From Isoetes taiwanensis (Eukaryota; Streptophyta; Lycopodiopsida; Isoetales; Isoetaceae): a stretch of DNA of 64,000 bases. How positions within the stretch are numbered: the first letter of the stretch is position 1; each line of letters opens with the position of its first letter. Position numbers and translations under genes: made by a program. The notes under the pieces were generated by a model. It worked only from the letters and a program-made list of their open reading frames with translations, had not been told where the DNA came from and made no database searches. The stretch covers positions 3,569,305 to 3,633,304 of the forward strand of contig JAJEKV010000062.1 in NCBI GenBank assembly GCA_021234155.1, given 5' to 3'. This document shows, piece by piece, positions 22,401 through 36,690 of the stretch.

Positions 22401-24150
22401 TCGAAAGCAGCCAGTTGATCCGGCCGTGGCGGAGGCGGAGATGTGCGAAGCCCTCACACAGCGGGCTTTAGACCCCCACTCAGCGATTGACCATATCTTT
22501 ACACCTGCGGCACCGAATAAGAAGGCGGAGTATTGTTGCTTCGTGGACTTCGAAGGCTTTTGATCTGATCCCGGTAAAAGCTATGGGCTAGGCGGGCGTC
22601 AACCTGGGGCCGCTGCAATGCGTAATGCCATATATAGGTTGTATGAGAGTTGTTGTTTTGGCAGGGGATGCGTACCGACGGACCAAGCATTCACCCGGAG
22701 GTATCGTGGTCCCGGCTGTGGTTGCCCCTCTCACCAACACTTTTTAGCTCTACATTGATCGCTTAAGAGCCTTGGCTTCTTGAAAGCATGGGGATGGCAT
22801 CGGCTTTTTGCACTGTGTCATCCGGCCAGCTCATCTATCGCGGTTGACCTTGACCGCCCACACCACGGAAGTTATGCGATCTCATCTCGGATGCCCTAGA
22901 CATATTCTCCCTTGCTCTGAGACATTCTTGGCGTGGACGGCCAAGACCGTGGTGGTTCTCATATCCTCTTCACGCCACCCGCCTCCCGCACTCACATATC
23001 GGGGGCTGCTGTGCGGAGGTCACACCACCTACAATGCCACCCTAGGGGTGGGGAGTTCCTCTCTCGCTCGTTGCGGAGGCATCCATCGCTTCGCGAGGTG
23101 ACAGCCAGTGGAAGCGCTTCTGCATGCGAGAACAACGATCCTGAGGCGAGCGCTCTATATGATGATTGGGGCCGCCGGTCACATCTGTTTGGTGGCGGTG
23201 AGCGTCATACGTATGTAAGGGTCGAGTTTAGGGCTGGTGTCTCTTTAAGCGGTATGGGGTAAGCAGCAGGTCTGCAGAGAGCATTTTAGCGCGAACGCAG
23301 GGTGGAAACCTTTAGTCCCCGGATTACTGCTTTGCGAGGCCCGGATTCTTGCCGCCGACGGGTAGCCCGCCAATGAACACATAAGTCTATTTTCATAAAG
23401 TGGTTAATATGGGTGATGCTCGGCTCCACACTTTTTGAAACTTCTGGCTGGCCGAAGCAATGGGCCCTTGGCTGAGGAGGGAGCTTTGTTGGAGGGTAGA
23501 GAATCCGATGGTTCCTGAGGATGGAGCGTCGCGAGAACCGTCGCGGTGGACCGCAGTACGTTAATGACGATCAAAAACGGGCGCACTCATTGACCGACAC
23601 CAAGCGAATCAAAACGACCCATTACAAGGAGCATGACCCGCATGGCGGGGGAGCTACCCGGATTTCGGTGCTCACAAGCGGACTCATTGGGTGCCATTGA
23701 GATGAATCTCACAAGAGCGGGCCCATGGATTGGGGTCAGGGATCCGCTCTGTCGGTGCTATCAAATGGAGTGCCATTGAGGGATGAATCTCCTACATTTG
23801 CCCGATGGACACACGGTCAGGGATGTCACGTCCCTAAAAGGGTCGTGCATATCGATGGACACCACCGTCGGAGGTACCGATCATTCATGAAAGCTTCACC
23901 TTTTGCCCTCACCTGCCGCCTTCGTCCGATCAGTACTACTGGGCGCGTGCATGAGTGTATATATTTGTGTGTTTTTGCATTTTGTATATTGGAACAATTT
24001 ATCGATAGGCCGTTGTCGCCACGGTTTTTCTCTCGAAAACCTTTCAAGTGGGTTTTTATCCCGTAGTAATCCGCTTGTCGCTGGGGCTTTGGTATTGGGT
24101 CCCATACCCATTGGTCCTCGTGAGACGATAAAAATACCTTTCCTTGCTTC
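19480..24150 (+). mobile_element. APE-type LINE, array copy 1
   Basis: The element encodes, in broken frames, a first product with an EVEEATTMA-type coiled-coil stretch (clearer in copy 3), an AP-like endonuclease and a reverse transcriptase. Visible here are LLGDFNA of the endonuclease (about 21207-21227), SNHLPLYLDMVWHA (21553 onwards), the VECKE block near 21825, an RT palm block with FVDFEGF near 22540, and CPSHQHF-type remains of GCPLSPTLFGLYID near 22720. The YADD catalytic box is garbled at 22834-22848. It ends with the family B 3' consensus (ATTGGGTCCCATACCCATTG, 24093 onwards) and ACGATAAAAATACC. The endonuclease start WNCRG is scrambled in this copy. No frame of useful length survives, but many breaks may be consensus errors. 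Confidence 0.85.
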
Positions 24151-27100
24151 CTTCCTACTTACCATTATGTGGAATAGAAATGTAAAAGATCCGCTCATAT
24201 ATTCCCATGGTTGTCAACCTTCCATCTGACCACAAAGCAGAATTCACATAAAACTTATATTTTTACCTGGAACATAATTTTCATGACCCAAAATAATGCA
24301 TTGTATAAGAAGGGATGAGCTCGAAAAAAAAAAAAGGACGACATTTCCAACTTCAACGCTAAACATTGTGTTGATATAAAAATATGTAGAAATGTAGATT
24401 AGAAAACTGACAGTGATTAAATATCAACAGATGTAGATTAGAAAAACAGACAGAGGATTAGGAAAAGAATGTTGGATCCAAGAACTCTTACCTAATTTAT
24501 GAAAGAATTAATACGGACCTGTTTATTCTTCATGAGAGGGACCGGATCATATCTAGCTACTATTGTGGCTTAAAACACACTCTCTTCTATATCACGCATT
24601 ATTTGGGACATTTAGCGGCAGCAAAGGAAAAGAAGATATAAAGACGCTTGTTTTTCTTCACATCGGTAAAGTCAAACTCAAGAACATACACAGTGATTTA
24701 TGCTCTTCAACTCGACGAATTACATCTCTATTACCGTAACCCTCCAAGTCACAAAGACAAAGACAAAGGGAATCCAATAGAGAAATATAAATTGAAAGCA
24801 ATGCATGGAATTGCAATTGAGATCGCAGCTCAAATGCCTATGTATGTGGCATCGATGCCTCTTTGACATCGAGGAAAGCCGGGATTAGAAACAGGATGGA
24901 TAATGCAAAGCCAATGGCACCCAAAACACAAATCATATGAAATTATTTTTTGCGATTTTTAGATGATCGGAATATTTTTCCGGCATCTAAACTCTTTAAA
25001 ATCTTAGGAAATCGGCAAAATAAATTCCAAAACATTTTGGCCGGGATTTAAAAATCTTAAATTTAACAATATTATTTTGATAAAAGCTCTTTTATGATCA
25101 AAAATATGGAAACAAGGGGATAGCCCCTTACATCTTTCTTTGACTTGCAACAACCATGCTATCCACTACAAAAAAGTAATGCTTGTTGCGGCTCAACTTC
25201 AGTACTATATTCTATAAGGACATCAACAATTAAGCCCATGATTTAGGTTTGAACACGATCCTATACACCCAAGACAAATGCCTAACATAAACCCTAACAT
25301 TATAAACCATTTATAATGATTTTTTTTGCTACCTAAATTAAGAGAAACAATAAGAATTAGCGGTAAAAAGCATAATACTATAAAGTGCTAATAATTTTGT
25401 ATTGATGAAATAAACTCATAAATTGATATGGTTGGATAAAAATATATCTACCAATGTGGAAATCACCTAAAATATACTCACAAATTTATAGATATGCGTG
25501 CAAATGTCAAAAATCAGATGCCATTTTTTGCAAAGTGAGAGGACATGCCTTTGTTCCATTTAATCATATGGATTTAGACCTAAGATAAAAGATACAAAGG
25601 CAACATGGCTGCAATATACTACCCCAAAATAAACATCTAATCTTCACCGATTTAGAAATAACAAGATTGAGTTCCATTATAATAGGGGCATCCAATGTGT
25701 AAGAGTTGTATTAAGATCTAACAAGGCACTTCGTCTATTTACGACGTAAAAAGAGAACTATTCTACATATGTATCCGCTTGTGAGGACAAAACAATATTA
25801 ATAATGATGAGCCAATGCTTATAACTCCGAAGTTTCAAAACCAGCATGGGAAACCATTGCTAGCTCGCCTCTGGTTGGCATGGACCTTCTAGAGGGGGGT
25901 GATATTCTCTGCCTTCATCGCAGACCGGGGATGAAAGATGCGAGTAGCCCCCTAGGCTATGCCCCTCGGAACTATGGTCAAGTTCCAAGACTTATCACCG
26001 CAATGCGCAAAGTATGCAATGTGAGGGGCGGATGGATTGGACCATCCAAACGACATCATGTTCCTTATATGCCACCAAATCCATTTATGAATTATGTCCG
26101 CAATGAACTCTTGACACTCCATGGGTCCATCCCCATGAGTCCAGCCTCGGTAGGGCCCGTTTTATTAGTGTTATTGTATATACCTTGACGTGATATTGTT
26201 ATGGTTATCCCTGGCCCTTTGAGATGGTTATATATAACAAATGATATTATATACTTATATTTATGCTTCCAGCAGACTAGGGACGGGGTTCAGGAGATTC
26301 CGGATGAATGACACGCCTATTTCCACATTAGACTCTTCCCCTCACCATCAAGAGCTTGACATCAAATAAATCCATATGTTGAAGCCGTATACAAGAGGGA
26401 ATACCTTGTTGATATACTCATGGGGCATCATATATGAGCAGGGGGCATCGATAACTATCTTTTGAGAATAGGCAAGAAAGAAAGAATCGCTTGATTCTCC
26501 AATTCGCTAGCAAACACCGATAATCACATCGGGTTTCTATCCACATCCTTTGAATCGGATGGCCTTTGTATATGCAAGAAGAGTAAGGCTAAAAATCAAA
26601 AATAATGCAAATCCATGTCTTTATTATAAAGGTTCAGGGTCACATATGCCATTGAATGTCAATCTAATCGGTCGGAAAAGATGAGGAAATGGGGTCGAAG
26701 ATATTAGGTCATACCCTTTTACATATAAGTTCGATCCCCATGATAAGTCTTCTTTGTATGTAAATGCTTTGTCAAAAGGGCACATGTTTATCTATCAGCG
26801 GCATATATTTGGGTCATAGAGAACTCCATGGTTTATTCCGATTAACTCATAATTTTAATATAGATTTATAGTCAAAATCCATAGTCAATCCGAGCATAAA
26901 AATGAAGGCATTAATTCCCTTATGTGAATTGAGCAGTTAAAAGCATCAACCTTTGAAAGCTTCAATATCAAATCAGTTTTAAAATTGCTTAGATGTAATA
27001 GCCCGAATCTAGATTTTACCCTATTTGTTGGATATGAATCCGCTTAGACTAAACAGGTCAAGCCATTCAATGACCTTGAGAGTTGCTTTCTTTAACGTAT

Positions 27101-28070
27101 TAGTAGTACATAAAAAGCGGTTTCCATATCAAGACCGGATATCATGAGCCAAACTTTTAGGGGAGTTTTGGTGGTTGGTTGTGTCTAGCTTTTGCAAGGT
27201 TGGTGATATTGCATATCCACAATGCAACATCCTCTTTTAATGTCACACTAGAAACGTGTGCCCGGCGATGTTGGGCATTGGTCATGGACGCTGCGTACAA
27301 TGTGTTTAGAGTATGCAATTCTTAGTATGTGCAAGGGAATGTTATCCAATATGATTGTTTATGTGATTGCATGTGTAGATGGAAGATGCTAATTGCATCG
27401 GAGGCATGGATGTTCATATTCAAAATGGGTGTAGTTGCGTATGATTTCGCATGTAAGGTTCATGGTGGGAGATGTTTAGGCATGTCTAGTAATATAAAAC
27501 CATTGTGTAGATAGCATTTTTAGTGTTTGTGGATCTTTCTGACAATCTCATATGCAAGTATATTTGTGGTTGCTAGTAAACATGTTTAATTTGTGGAAGT
27601 TAAAGGAATATGTAAACAAATAGAAACATCTACTTCGGTATAGTTTGTAAAACAAACAACTAAAGTAAATTTTTGTCATATGTACATCAAATATGTGGAG
27701 GTGAGAGAATGGGTAGATCAAATACTTAGGTACATTAATGTAGAAACCGACATGCCTGACATTAGTCATGGACGGTGGAATGGGTAGACGCATCAGAATT
27801 TGTAGGTCAAAAAGTCGTGAAATGTAAACGTGATCAATAGGTGTAATGGAGGGCCCGTTCGTGAAGGGTTTAGTGATGCGAGACATTAGTCATAACGATG
27901 GAATGTGAGGAATAATAAAATGCATTGTGTGCAATAGATAGATGTCATAGTTTAAAGTTTTCTTGGGATTTTTGGATATTTGGTATGTGTGGAAAGATGG
28001 AAGAAATGTGTGGGTATGTTCTTGGCGTGTGAACTCTTAACAATCTAGTCTAGTGAATTCAAGAGGATAG
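24151..28070. other. AT-rich half of array unit 1
   Basis: Apart from Helitron 3' ends this is anonymous AT-rich DNA. The longest frame (25880-26188) is not preserved in the other two units, so I do not call it a gene. Confidence 0.5.
27248..27276 (-). mobile_element. Helitron 3' terminus in unit 1
   Basis: Read on the minus strand, hairpin 27276-27260, the 8-nt spacer ACACGTTT, then CTAG (27251-27248) and a T. The stem tolerates two G-T pairs. The 5' end of this element was not found. Confidence 0.6.
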
Positions 28071-31000
28071 TAAGCAAGATCGCACACAACACACAACACG
28101 TAGAAGATGGCCTTGGCCTGCACACACCGGAAACTAAAGCCCGGGCGGGAGCTTCATTGACATGCGGCCCGCTTAGACAATGTTCATCACCCTGACACCA
28201 AACCACGGGAGAGGGGCGGGCAATGCATGAGACGATGGTCACGGTGTCGGCTTGATCGAAGGTTGAGGAAGCCACCACCATGGCAGCACGGGAGCTTGGC
28301 CGCTCTGCAGAACGCATTAACCTTTTCCGGGATCTTCGTATACCTATTCGGCGGCAAGAAGCCCGGGCGACCCCGTCAGGCCGGGCTCGGGCGCCCGCTA
28401 CCCGAGCCCGGAGTTCGGGGGTTGCGGGCGCCCATCCATAGACGTGGCCATGGTCTCCCTAAGGGTTCATAATTAAACCGCGGTCAGCGGTAGGGAGATG
28501 GCCAAGCCGAGGCCAGCCCCGCAAGAGCCGTGCTCCCGACTGCAGGGGCGGCTGGGGCCTACCATAGCGGCCTCCCAGCCGCGGCGACCCGGGCCGAGCC
28601 GCGCCCGCCTCCAAGCCACCCCACGCCACGACCACCACCACCCGGCGGGCCCAAGCTCGCCCACCTTCGCGAATTGGCGGAACTCCAAGAGCATGAAGAC
28701 GGAGGAATACAATCGGTAGTCAGGGCATGCGGAAGGGAAAGGTCATTACGATATCGAACACACATTCTTCGATGGGATGACATTCAGGAACGGTCCACAT
28801 TTCCCAAGTAGCATGCATGGGGCTCGGCGGTGGTGGCCGCGTGTCATATTAGCGGTTAGCGGATCGCCAGTCGTGATATCGGGCAAGATATTTGAAGAGG
28901 ACATCCACATGCATTGGGCCAAGGGACCTCACACCTTGCCGCACAATAGAACCGCGAGAACTTGTAGCGATTACGATACCGCCATAGAAGTTCACCCAGC
29001 AGTTGGTTTGGGCGAGGATGCATTCGCCGACTGCTACTGCATCGCTGCGCAACCGCAGCCCCAACCAAGTGTTGAACATGGCCCTTATGCAGCCTTCTCC
29101 TACCACCCCTTCTCCCTCTCCTCCTTCTGCTCCTCATGACCCACGCCCTCAAACTCACATGCTACCTCCTCAATGACCGCTTCTCCACTTTCGACCTCTG
29201 CTTCCGCCCTCCTCGCTGACTCAGTTTCAGCAGATACCACTCTGCCAGCCGACAAAATGGAATTATTGCCTCCGGTGGTGGTCTCATGGAATTGTCGGGG
29301 CTTCCCTTGACAAAGGGGGCGATCGATCTCAACCCGCGGGCGTACCAATATGGATCTCATCTTTTCATGCTGGAACATGGGAGCATCTTTGGCGGGCACA
29401 TGCTACCCGACCGGGTTACCAACGTTTCTGGGTCTTCCTTTACACATGCGAGGGCGTGGGTGTCATGGTGGGGTTGCTTTTGCTACCACCAACAATTTTG
29501 GCATTCGGTTTACCCTCCGTGGGGATAGACAGACACAACCTGCCTTCTGTGGTTCGTGTGTGCGAAAATACGCGGTGGCAACCCTCTTTTTCTCAGCACT
29601 TTGTTATTTCCCTCAATGCGAAGGCACCTTCTATCGTAGCCACTTTCCGATGCGGATGGGATGGACCCCTGCGTGCTTATCTATGATGACATACAACAAA
29701 GACAAGCGGTTAGGTAGGGTCGCCCTTCTTGGGGATTTCAATGCGGGACAGAGTAAAGCAGCCCATGAGACTTGACCCCTCTCACGATGATGTCCTCGCA
29801 TTAGCCACGCCCCGCAGAGGCACCAGCCCGCGAGGATGGATGACGGTGTCACTTTCGCTTTGGCGCATGCAGGTTGTTCTCGCTATGTGGTATTTTTGAC
29901 TTGATAATTTGCAATGGCTGCGGTGGCGCTTCCTCGCAAGTGCACATGCGCATGTGACAAATCGAGGGGGAGGAATCCAGGTGTGGTCGACTATGTGCTC
30001 GTAGTCACGCAGCAAGATATGCATCTCATCGGGCCGTTTCGGTGGGTACCCCATACGGGATAGGAGAGATGGGCTTCGTATCACCTCCCACTTATTTTGG
30101 ACATGGTTTGGCAAGCTTGAGAACCCCACTATACCGACCATCGCCATCCTGATAAGTGACTAGGATTATGAGTGCAGGATTACGCCAAGATGCTCATGGA
30201 CACCCGGCAATTTTAGGACCCCCACACTAGAGCAAAGGGAGCGGACTAGTTGACCCGGTAGATACGGGATGCGTGAGGCAGTGTTTTAGCCGGACCCCCT
30301 CCCGCGTCGCCAAGTAGTGGACAAAGAACATTTCAGCGTAGAATCATGGTTTGATGTCGAGTGTAAAGAACGCAGTTTCGCCAGCTTCCTCACATTCTAG
30401 ATTTAGGTACCGCTTGCAGGCCACCACGATCGCCCATCGCCATCCGGCGAGACAGCGTACCTTGCCGTGCATCGAGGGGAGGTGTTCTACCGCCGGACAC
30501 TCATCCTCGAACCTTTTGGCGCAGAAAGTGCTTCAAGGCCAGCCCAAAATTTACAAGGGACATCACACCCCGAAAAGGAGAACAACATCTGTGGCAGCTC
30601 TGACCCACCGGGGCGCAGACGCCCATACCCCCTGGGGATGACCCCCATTGGTTCTCGCAGAGGATGTTGTGGAGGGCTCGCAAGGGAGCTGGCTAATGGG
30701 AAGGGCAAATTTGACCCATGGTATGCGCGACCGAAGTTACTCAAATGGGCAGGCGTACCGCTAGTGCCGCATCCTCACTACCCCATTCGGCGAAAGCATT
30801 GCAGAAGGTTTCCCCAGAGCAATGTGGACCCAAGCGAGGTTGTTCCCATTCACAAGGCGGGTGACGACACCGTTGTCCACCACCGGACGATCATGGTCGG
30901 ATTCAAGATTTGACAAACCTGCTAATGGCATTCTCGAAAGCGCCGGTGGATCCACACAAGGTGAGGCGGATAAAGGAAGCCCTCACACTGGCGGGCTTTA

Positions 31001-32745
31001 GACCCCTCCACTCATTGACCATATTACACCGCACCGACATTGAAGACAAATGATTATTGTTGCTTCCATTGGACCCGGCGAAGGCTTTTGATACCTGGCC
31101 TTAAAGCTATGGGCTAGATCAAGCTAACTGGCCGCTACAATCGTGGGTAATGCCATATATAGGTTGTAGGAGAGTTGTTTGCGGGGATGCGGTACCGCGG
31201 ACCAAGCATTCACCGATGATCGTGGTCCTGACAGGTTGCCCCTCTCACCAACACTTTTGGCCTCTACATTGATAGCTTAGAGCCTTGGCTTACCGAGCAT
31301 GGGGATGGCATACTTTTGCACTGTGTCATCGCTACCATCTATGCGGGCGATGTTGACCTTCTCGCCCACACACCCCAGAAGCTATGCGACCATGCGGATG
31401 CCCTAGACATGTGCACTACGTCGGGGCATATGGACATGCGGTCTGCCAAGAGACGGGGTGGTTCTCATATCCTCTTCACGCCACCCCACGCCTCTTGCAC
31501 TCACATATCGGGGGATGACTGTGGAGGTCACACCCACCTACAAGGCCACCAGGGGTGGAGTTCCCCTCCTTCCGGGTTGGGAGGCATCCATCCGCTTATG
31601 GGACATGGCCAGTCGAAAAGCTTTTATGCCATCTTGAGAACATCCCACCGGGCGGAGCTCTATGATTGGGGCCATCGGTCACATCGCTTGTTTTACCGGT
31701 TGGAAGTCCGTCCATTCGTATGGGGTTGAGGTTTGGGGCCGGTCTCTTCGACATGGAATGACTTGGAGCAGTGAGAAGGCATTTTGCTTACGGGCACGCA
31801 GGGTGAAACCTTTAGTCCCCATCGGTCTTGCGCAGAAGCGGATTCTTGCCGCCAGTGGTAGCCCTTGATGACACATGATCTATTTTTCATAAAGTGTTTA
31901 ATATGGTGATGCTCGCCTCACACTTGCTTACGGCGCGGGCAATGGGGCCCTATGGCGCTCGGGGCCGTTGGAGGTGCAAGAGAGAATGATGGTTCTGCAT
32001 GGAACGACGTCGCGAGCACTGCAGTGCGGCAGGGACACGAGCCCGATTAATGGGGATCGCGGAAGTACCGGGCTTTGCTTCCTTGGCAAGACCTCGACCC
32101 CCGATTCTAGAGCGGTCAAAACGACCATTACAAGGAGCACATCACCCCGTGTTAGCCCGGGCCCTTGCCAGCCAGGGTTCGGCTCCCACCGCCTCGAAAA
32201 GCTGCCGGACTCATTGCTCCATTCAAGACGGGTGCCCACCATCTTAGCATCGGTGGACCCGCATGTGGATTGGGGAGCCCGCCGGGACGGGCTACGCCGG
32301 TGCTAATAAAATGGGTGCCATTGAGGATGAATCTCACAAGAGTCGCCCAAAGATTCGATCGGACCGGGCGGATAAACGCCTTAGTATGGCCGGACGTGCC
32401 CTACATTTGCTGATGGACACACCGCCGCGGCACGTGCTCTCTAGGGTCGCATACATTAGAGGTACCGATCTTGCCCGGAAGTTCAGCTCTGCCCCCCTGG
32501 CTGCCCGATTAGTAATACGGGGTCGCGATTGCATGAGTGTATATATTTGTGTGTTTTTGCATTTTGTATATTTGGAGCGGTTTATCCAGGGTGTCGATTG
32601 TCGCCCGCGGTTTTTCCTCAAACCCTTCCGGAGGCCGGGTTTTTAATCCGGTAGTAATCCGGCTTTAACAGCTTTGTATTGGGTCCCATAGACCGATTGG
32701 TCTCCATTAGGCGATAAAAATACCTTCCCTCGGCTTCCTTCCTAC
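28071..32745 (+). mobile_element. APE-type LINE, array copy 2
   Basis: Copy 2 preserves the endonuclease start VVSWNCRG at about 29278-29302 and LLGDFNA at 29724-29744. It also has VVDYVLVVT near 29985 and the catalytic-region words WFDVECKE near 30350. Its reverse-transcriptase words are VPIHKAGD near 30845, the CPSHQ..LFGLYID block at 31234-31275, and YAGD at 31340-31352 in place of the catalytic YADD. YGVEVWG follows near 31720, and the family B 3' end lies at 32667-32722 (ATTGGGTCCCATAGACCGAT, then TGGTCTCCATTAGGCGATAAAAA). Order endonuclease then RT, with no LTRs, defines the class. At least a dozen frameshifts are present. The 5' end is cut by the array junction. Confidence 0.88.
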
Positions 32746-35700
32746 TTTACCATATTGGAATAGAAATGTGTAAAAGATCCTTCTCATATATTCCCATGGT
32801 TGTCAACCTTCCATCTGGACGGCGAGAATTCACGCCAAAACTTATATTTTTTAATTGCGGAGTAACATATTTTTCATGACCCAAAATAATGCATTGTATA
32901 AGAGAGGATAGTATTTCGAAAAAAAAAAAGGACGACATTTCCAACTTCAACGCTTAAACATTGTGTTGCAATTCAAATATAAAGAAATGTAGATTAGAAA
33001 AACAGACGGTGATTAAATATCAACAGATGTAGATTAGAAAAATAGACGTGAGGATTAGGAAAGAATGTTGGATCGAACTCTTCTAACACCTAATTTATGA
33101 AAGAATTAATATTATTTTGCTTTTTATTCTTAGCGGAGTGGACCCGGATCATATCTAGCTACTATTGTGGCTTAAAGCACCGACTTCTATATCATCTCAG
33201 TTATTTGGACATTTAGCGTGAAACAAAGAAAAGAAGATACTAAAGGCGTTGTTTTTCTTCACATCATTGTCGAAACTTCAAGAACATACACGGTGATTTA
33301 TGCTTCAACTTCGGCCATTACATCTCCTATTACCGGAAGCCCTCAAGTCACAAAGGCAAAGACAAAGGAATCCAATAGAGAAATATAAATTGAAAGCAGT
33401 ACGCAAAGAATTACAATTGGAATCTTGGCTCAAATGCCTATGCATGTGGCATCGATGCCTCTTTGACATCGAGGAAAGCCCGGATTAAATCGAGATGGAT
33501 AATACAAAGCCACGAAATTACCCAAAACACAAATCATATGAAATTATTTTTCTGCGATTTTTAGATGATCGGAATATTTTCCCGGCATCAAACTCTTTAA
33601 AATCTTAGGGCTAAAATAAATTCCAAAACATTTTTGGCGGACACTGAAAATCTTAAATTAACAATATTGATTGATAAAAGCTCTTTATGATCAAAAATGG
33701 GGAAACAAGGATGTAGCCCTTTACATCTTTCTTGCGGCTTACAACAACCATGCTATCGCTACAAAAGTAATACTTTGTTTGCTCAACTTCAACTTTATTA
33801 TATTCTATAAGGACATCAACAATTAAGCCATGATTTAGGTTTTGAACGCATCCCTATACACACTGACAAATGCCTAACATAAACCCTAACATTATATAAA
33901 CCATTTATAATGATTTTTTTTCACCTTTACCTAAATTAGAAACAATAAAATTAGTGGTAAAAGCATAATACTATAAAAGTGCGACAATTTTGTATTGGTA
34001 AATAAACTCATAAATTGATATGGGTTGGATAAAATATATCTAGTTTCAATGTGGAATCATTTAAAAATATACTCACAAATTTTATGGGATATCACGGAAT
34101 TGGTCAAAAATCAGATGCCATTTTTTTTTGCAAAGTGAGAGTGACATGCCTTTTGTTCCATTTAATCATATGGATTTAGACCTAAGATAAAGATACAAAG
34201 GAGAACATGGCTACATAATATACTACCCCAAAATAAACATCTAATCTTCACTGATTTAGAATAACAAGATTGAGTTCCATTATGTCTAAGTGCATCAATC
34301 GCTGAGAAGAGTTGTATTAAGATCTAACAAAGCTTGGACTGATCTATTTACGACTGAGAAAAAAGAGAACTATTCTACATATGTATACGCTGTGAGACAA
34401 AAACAATATTAATAATGATGAGCCAATGCTTATAACACGAAGCTAAACACGGCATGGGAAACCATTGCTCTCTAGCTCGCCTCTAGTTGGCATGGACCTT
34501 CTAGAGGGGTGATATTCTCCGCCTCATGAAATTGGGGGGATGAAAGTCTGGAGTAGCCCCCTAGGCTATGCCCCTGGTGAACTATGGTCAAGTTCCAAGA
34601 CTTGCTCGACTGTCATGCGCAAAGTATGCCAAAGTGAGGGAGGATGGATTGACTATCCAAGCGACCATGTTCCCTATACCAAATCCATTTCCCATGAATT
34701 ATGTCCGTGATGAACTCTTGACACCGTAGTGGGTCCATCCCCATGAGTGCGAGCTGGGTAGGATTGCCTTTTTATTAGTGTTATTGTATATACCTTGGCG
34801 TGATATTGTTATGGTTATCCTAAATTCCTTTGAGATGGTTATATATAACAAATGATATTATATGCTTATATTTATCGCCTCCATGACTAGGACGGTCTCG
34901 AGGGATGCGGGATGAATGACACGTCTATTCTTTCCACATTAGACTCTTCCTCACCATCAAGAGCTTGACATCAAAAAATAAACGACATGTTGGCGGCGTG
35001 CTACAAGAGGGAATACCTTGTTGATATACGGTCGAGGGCATCATATATGAGCGGGGGCATCCACGCGATAACTATCTTTTTGAGAATAGGCAAGAAAGAA
35101 AGAATGCGGCTGATTCTCCAATTATAGCACCCGATATCACATCGGTTTTCTATGCTATCCACATCCTGAATCGATGGCCTTGTATATGCAAGAAGATCAT
35201 ACAAAAATCAAAAATAATGCAAATCCATGTCTTTATTATAAAGGTTAGTCACATACTTCGCGTGAATGTCCAATCTAATCGGTCGGAAAAAGATGGGGGG
35301 CGGTCCGAAATTAGGTCATACTCCTTTACATATAAGTTCAGTCTATGATAAGTCTTCTTGTATCTGAAATGCTTTGTCCAAAAGGGCACATGTTTATCTA
35401 TCATGGCATATATTTGGGTCATAGAGAACTCCATGGTTTTATCGGATTAACTTCGCCAATTTCCGATAGATTTATAGTCCAAAATCCATAGTCAATCGAG
35501 CATAAAAATGAAGGCATTAATTCCCTTATGTGAATTGAGCAGGTTAAAAGCATCAACCTTTGAAAGCTTCAATATCAAATCAGGTTTAAAATTGCTTAGA
35601 TGTAATAGCCGAATCTAGATTTTACCCTATTTGTTGGATATGAATCCAGCTAGACTAAATAGGTCAAACCATTCAATGACCTTGAGAGTTGCTTTCTTAA

Positions 35701-36690
35701 TTAGTATTAGTAGTACATAAAAGCTTGGGTTCCATATCAAGACCAGATATCATGAGCCAAACTTTAGAGGGGGAGTTTTGGTGATTTGGGTTTGTAATCT
35801 AGCTTTTGCGGTTGGTGATGTGCATATCAAACAATGCAACATCCTCTTTTAATGTCACACTAGAAGCGTGTGCCCTACTTCGATGTTGGGCATTGGTCAT
35901 GGGCGCGTACAATGTGTTTAGAGTAGTATGATTCTTAGTATGTGCAAGGGAATGTTATCCAATATGATTGTTTATGTGATTGGTAGCATGTGTAGATGGA
36001 AGATGCTAATTGCATCGAGGCATGTGGATGTTCATATTCAAATGGGTGTAGTTCTGGATGATTTTGCATGTAAGGTTCATGGTGGAGATGTTTAGGCATG
36101 TCTAGTGCATTATAAAACCATTGTAGATAGTTTTTTAGTGTTTTGTGGACTATTTGACACCCCATATGCAAGTGATATTTGTGGTTGCTAGTAAACATGT
36201 TTAATTTGTAGGAAGTTAAAGGAATATGTAAACAAAATAGAACATCTACTTCGGTATAGTTTGTAAAACAAACAACCAAAATAAATTTTTGTCATATGTA
36301 CATCAAATAGTGTGGAGGTGAGAATGGGTAGATCAAATACTTGGTACATTTGTCATCGTGTGTCAGGCGATGTGGGACATTAGTCATGGGCGTGTGGAAT
36401 GGGTAGGCGTGCACACTAGAATTTGTAGGTCAAAAGCTGTAAATGTAAGCGTATCAATAGGTGTAATGGAGGGCGGTGTGAAGGTTTAGTGATGGCTGAG
36501 CATTAGTCATAGCGGGATGGAATGCGTGGGAATAATAAAATGCATTGTGTGCAATAGATAGATGTCATAGTTTAAGGTTTTCTTGGGATTTTGGATATTT
36601 GTATTGTGTGTGGAAAGATGGAAGAAATGTGTGGGTATGTTCTTGCGTGTGAACTCTTAACAATCTAGTCTAGTGAATTCAAGAGGATAA
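32746..36690. other. AT-rich half of array unit 2
   Basis: Same content as 24151-28070 with many 1-3 bp indels. No preserved open frame. Includes the Helitron 3' end at 35860-35891. Confidence 0.5.
35860..35891 (-). mobile_element. Helitron 3' terminus in unit 2
   Basis: CTAG at 35860-35863 precedes, on plus, AAGCGTGT and a hairpin whose left arm is disturbed (GCCCTACTTCGATGTTGGGC against GCCCGACGATGTTGGGC in unit 3). The disturbance is a 3-base insertion and may be a consensus error. Confidence 0.5.

Noticed and set aside
25880-26188. 102-codon frame in the AT-rich half of unit 1
   Set aside because: The equivalent places in units 2 and 3 do not keep the frame and no domain is recognisable.
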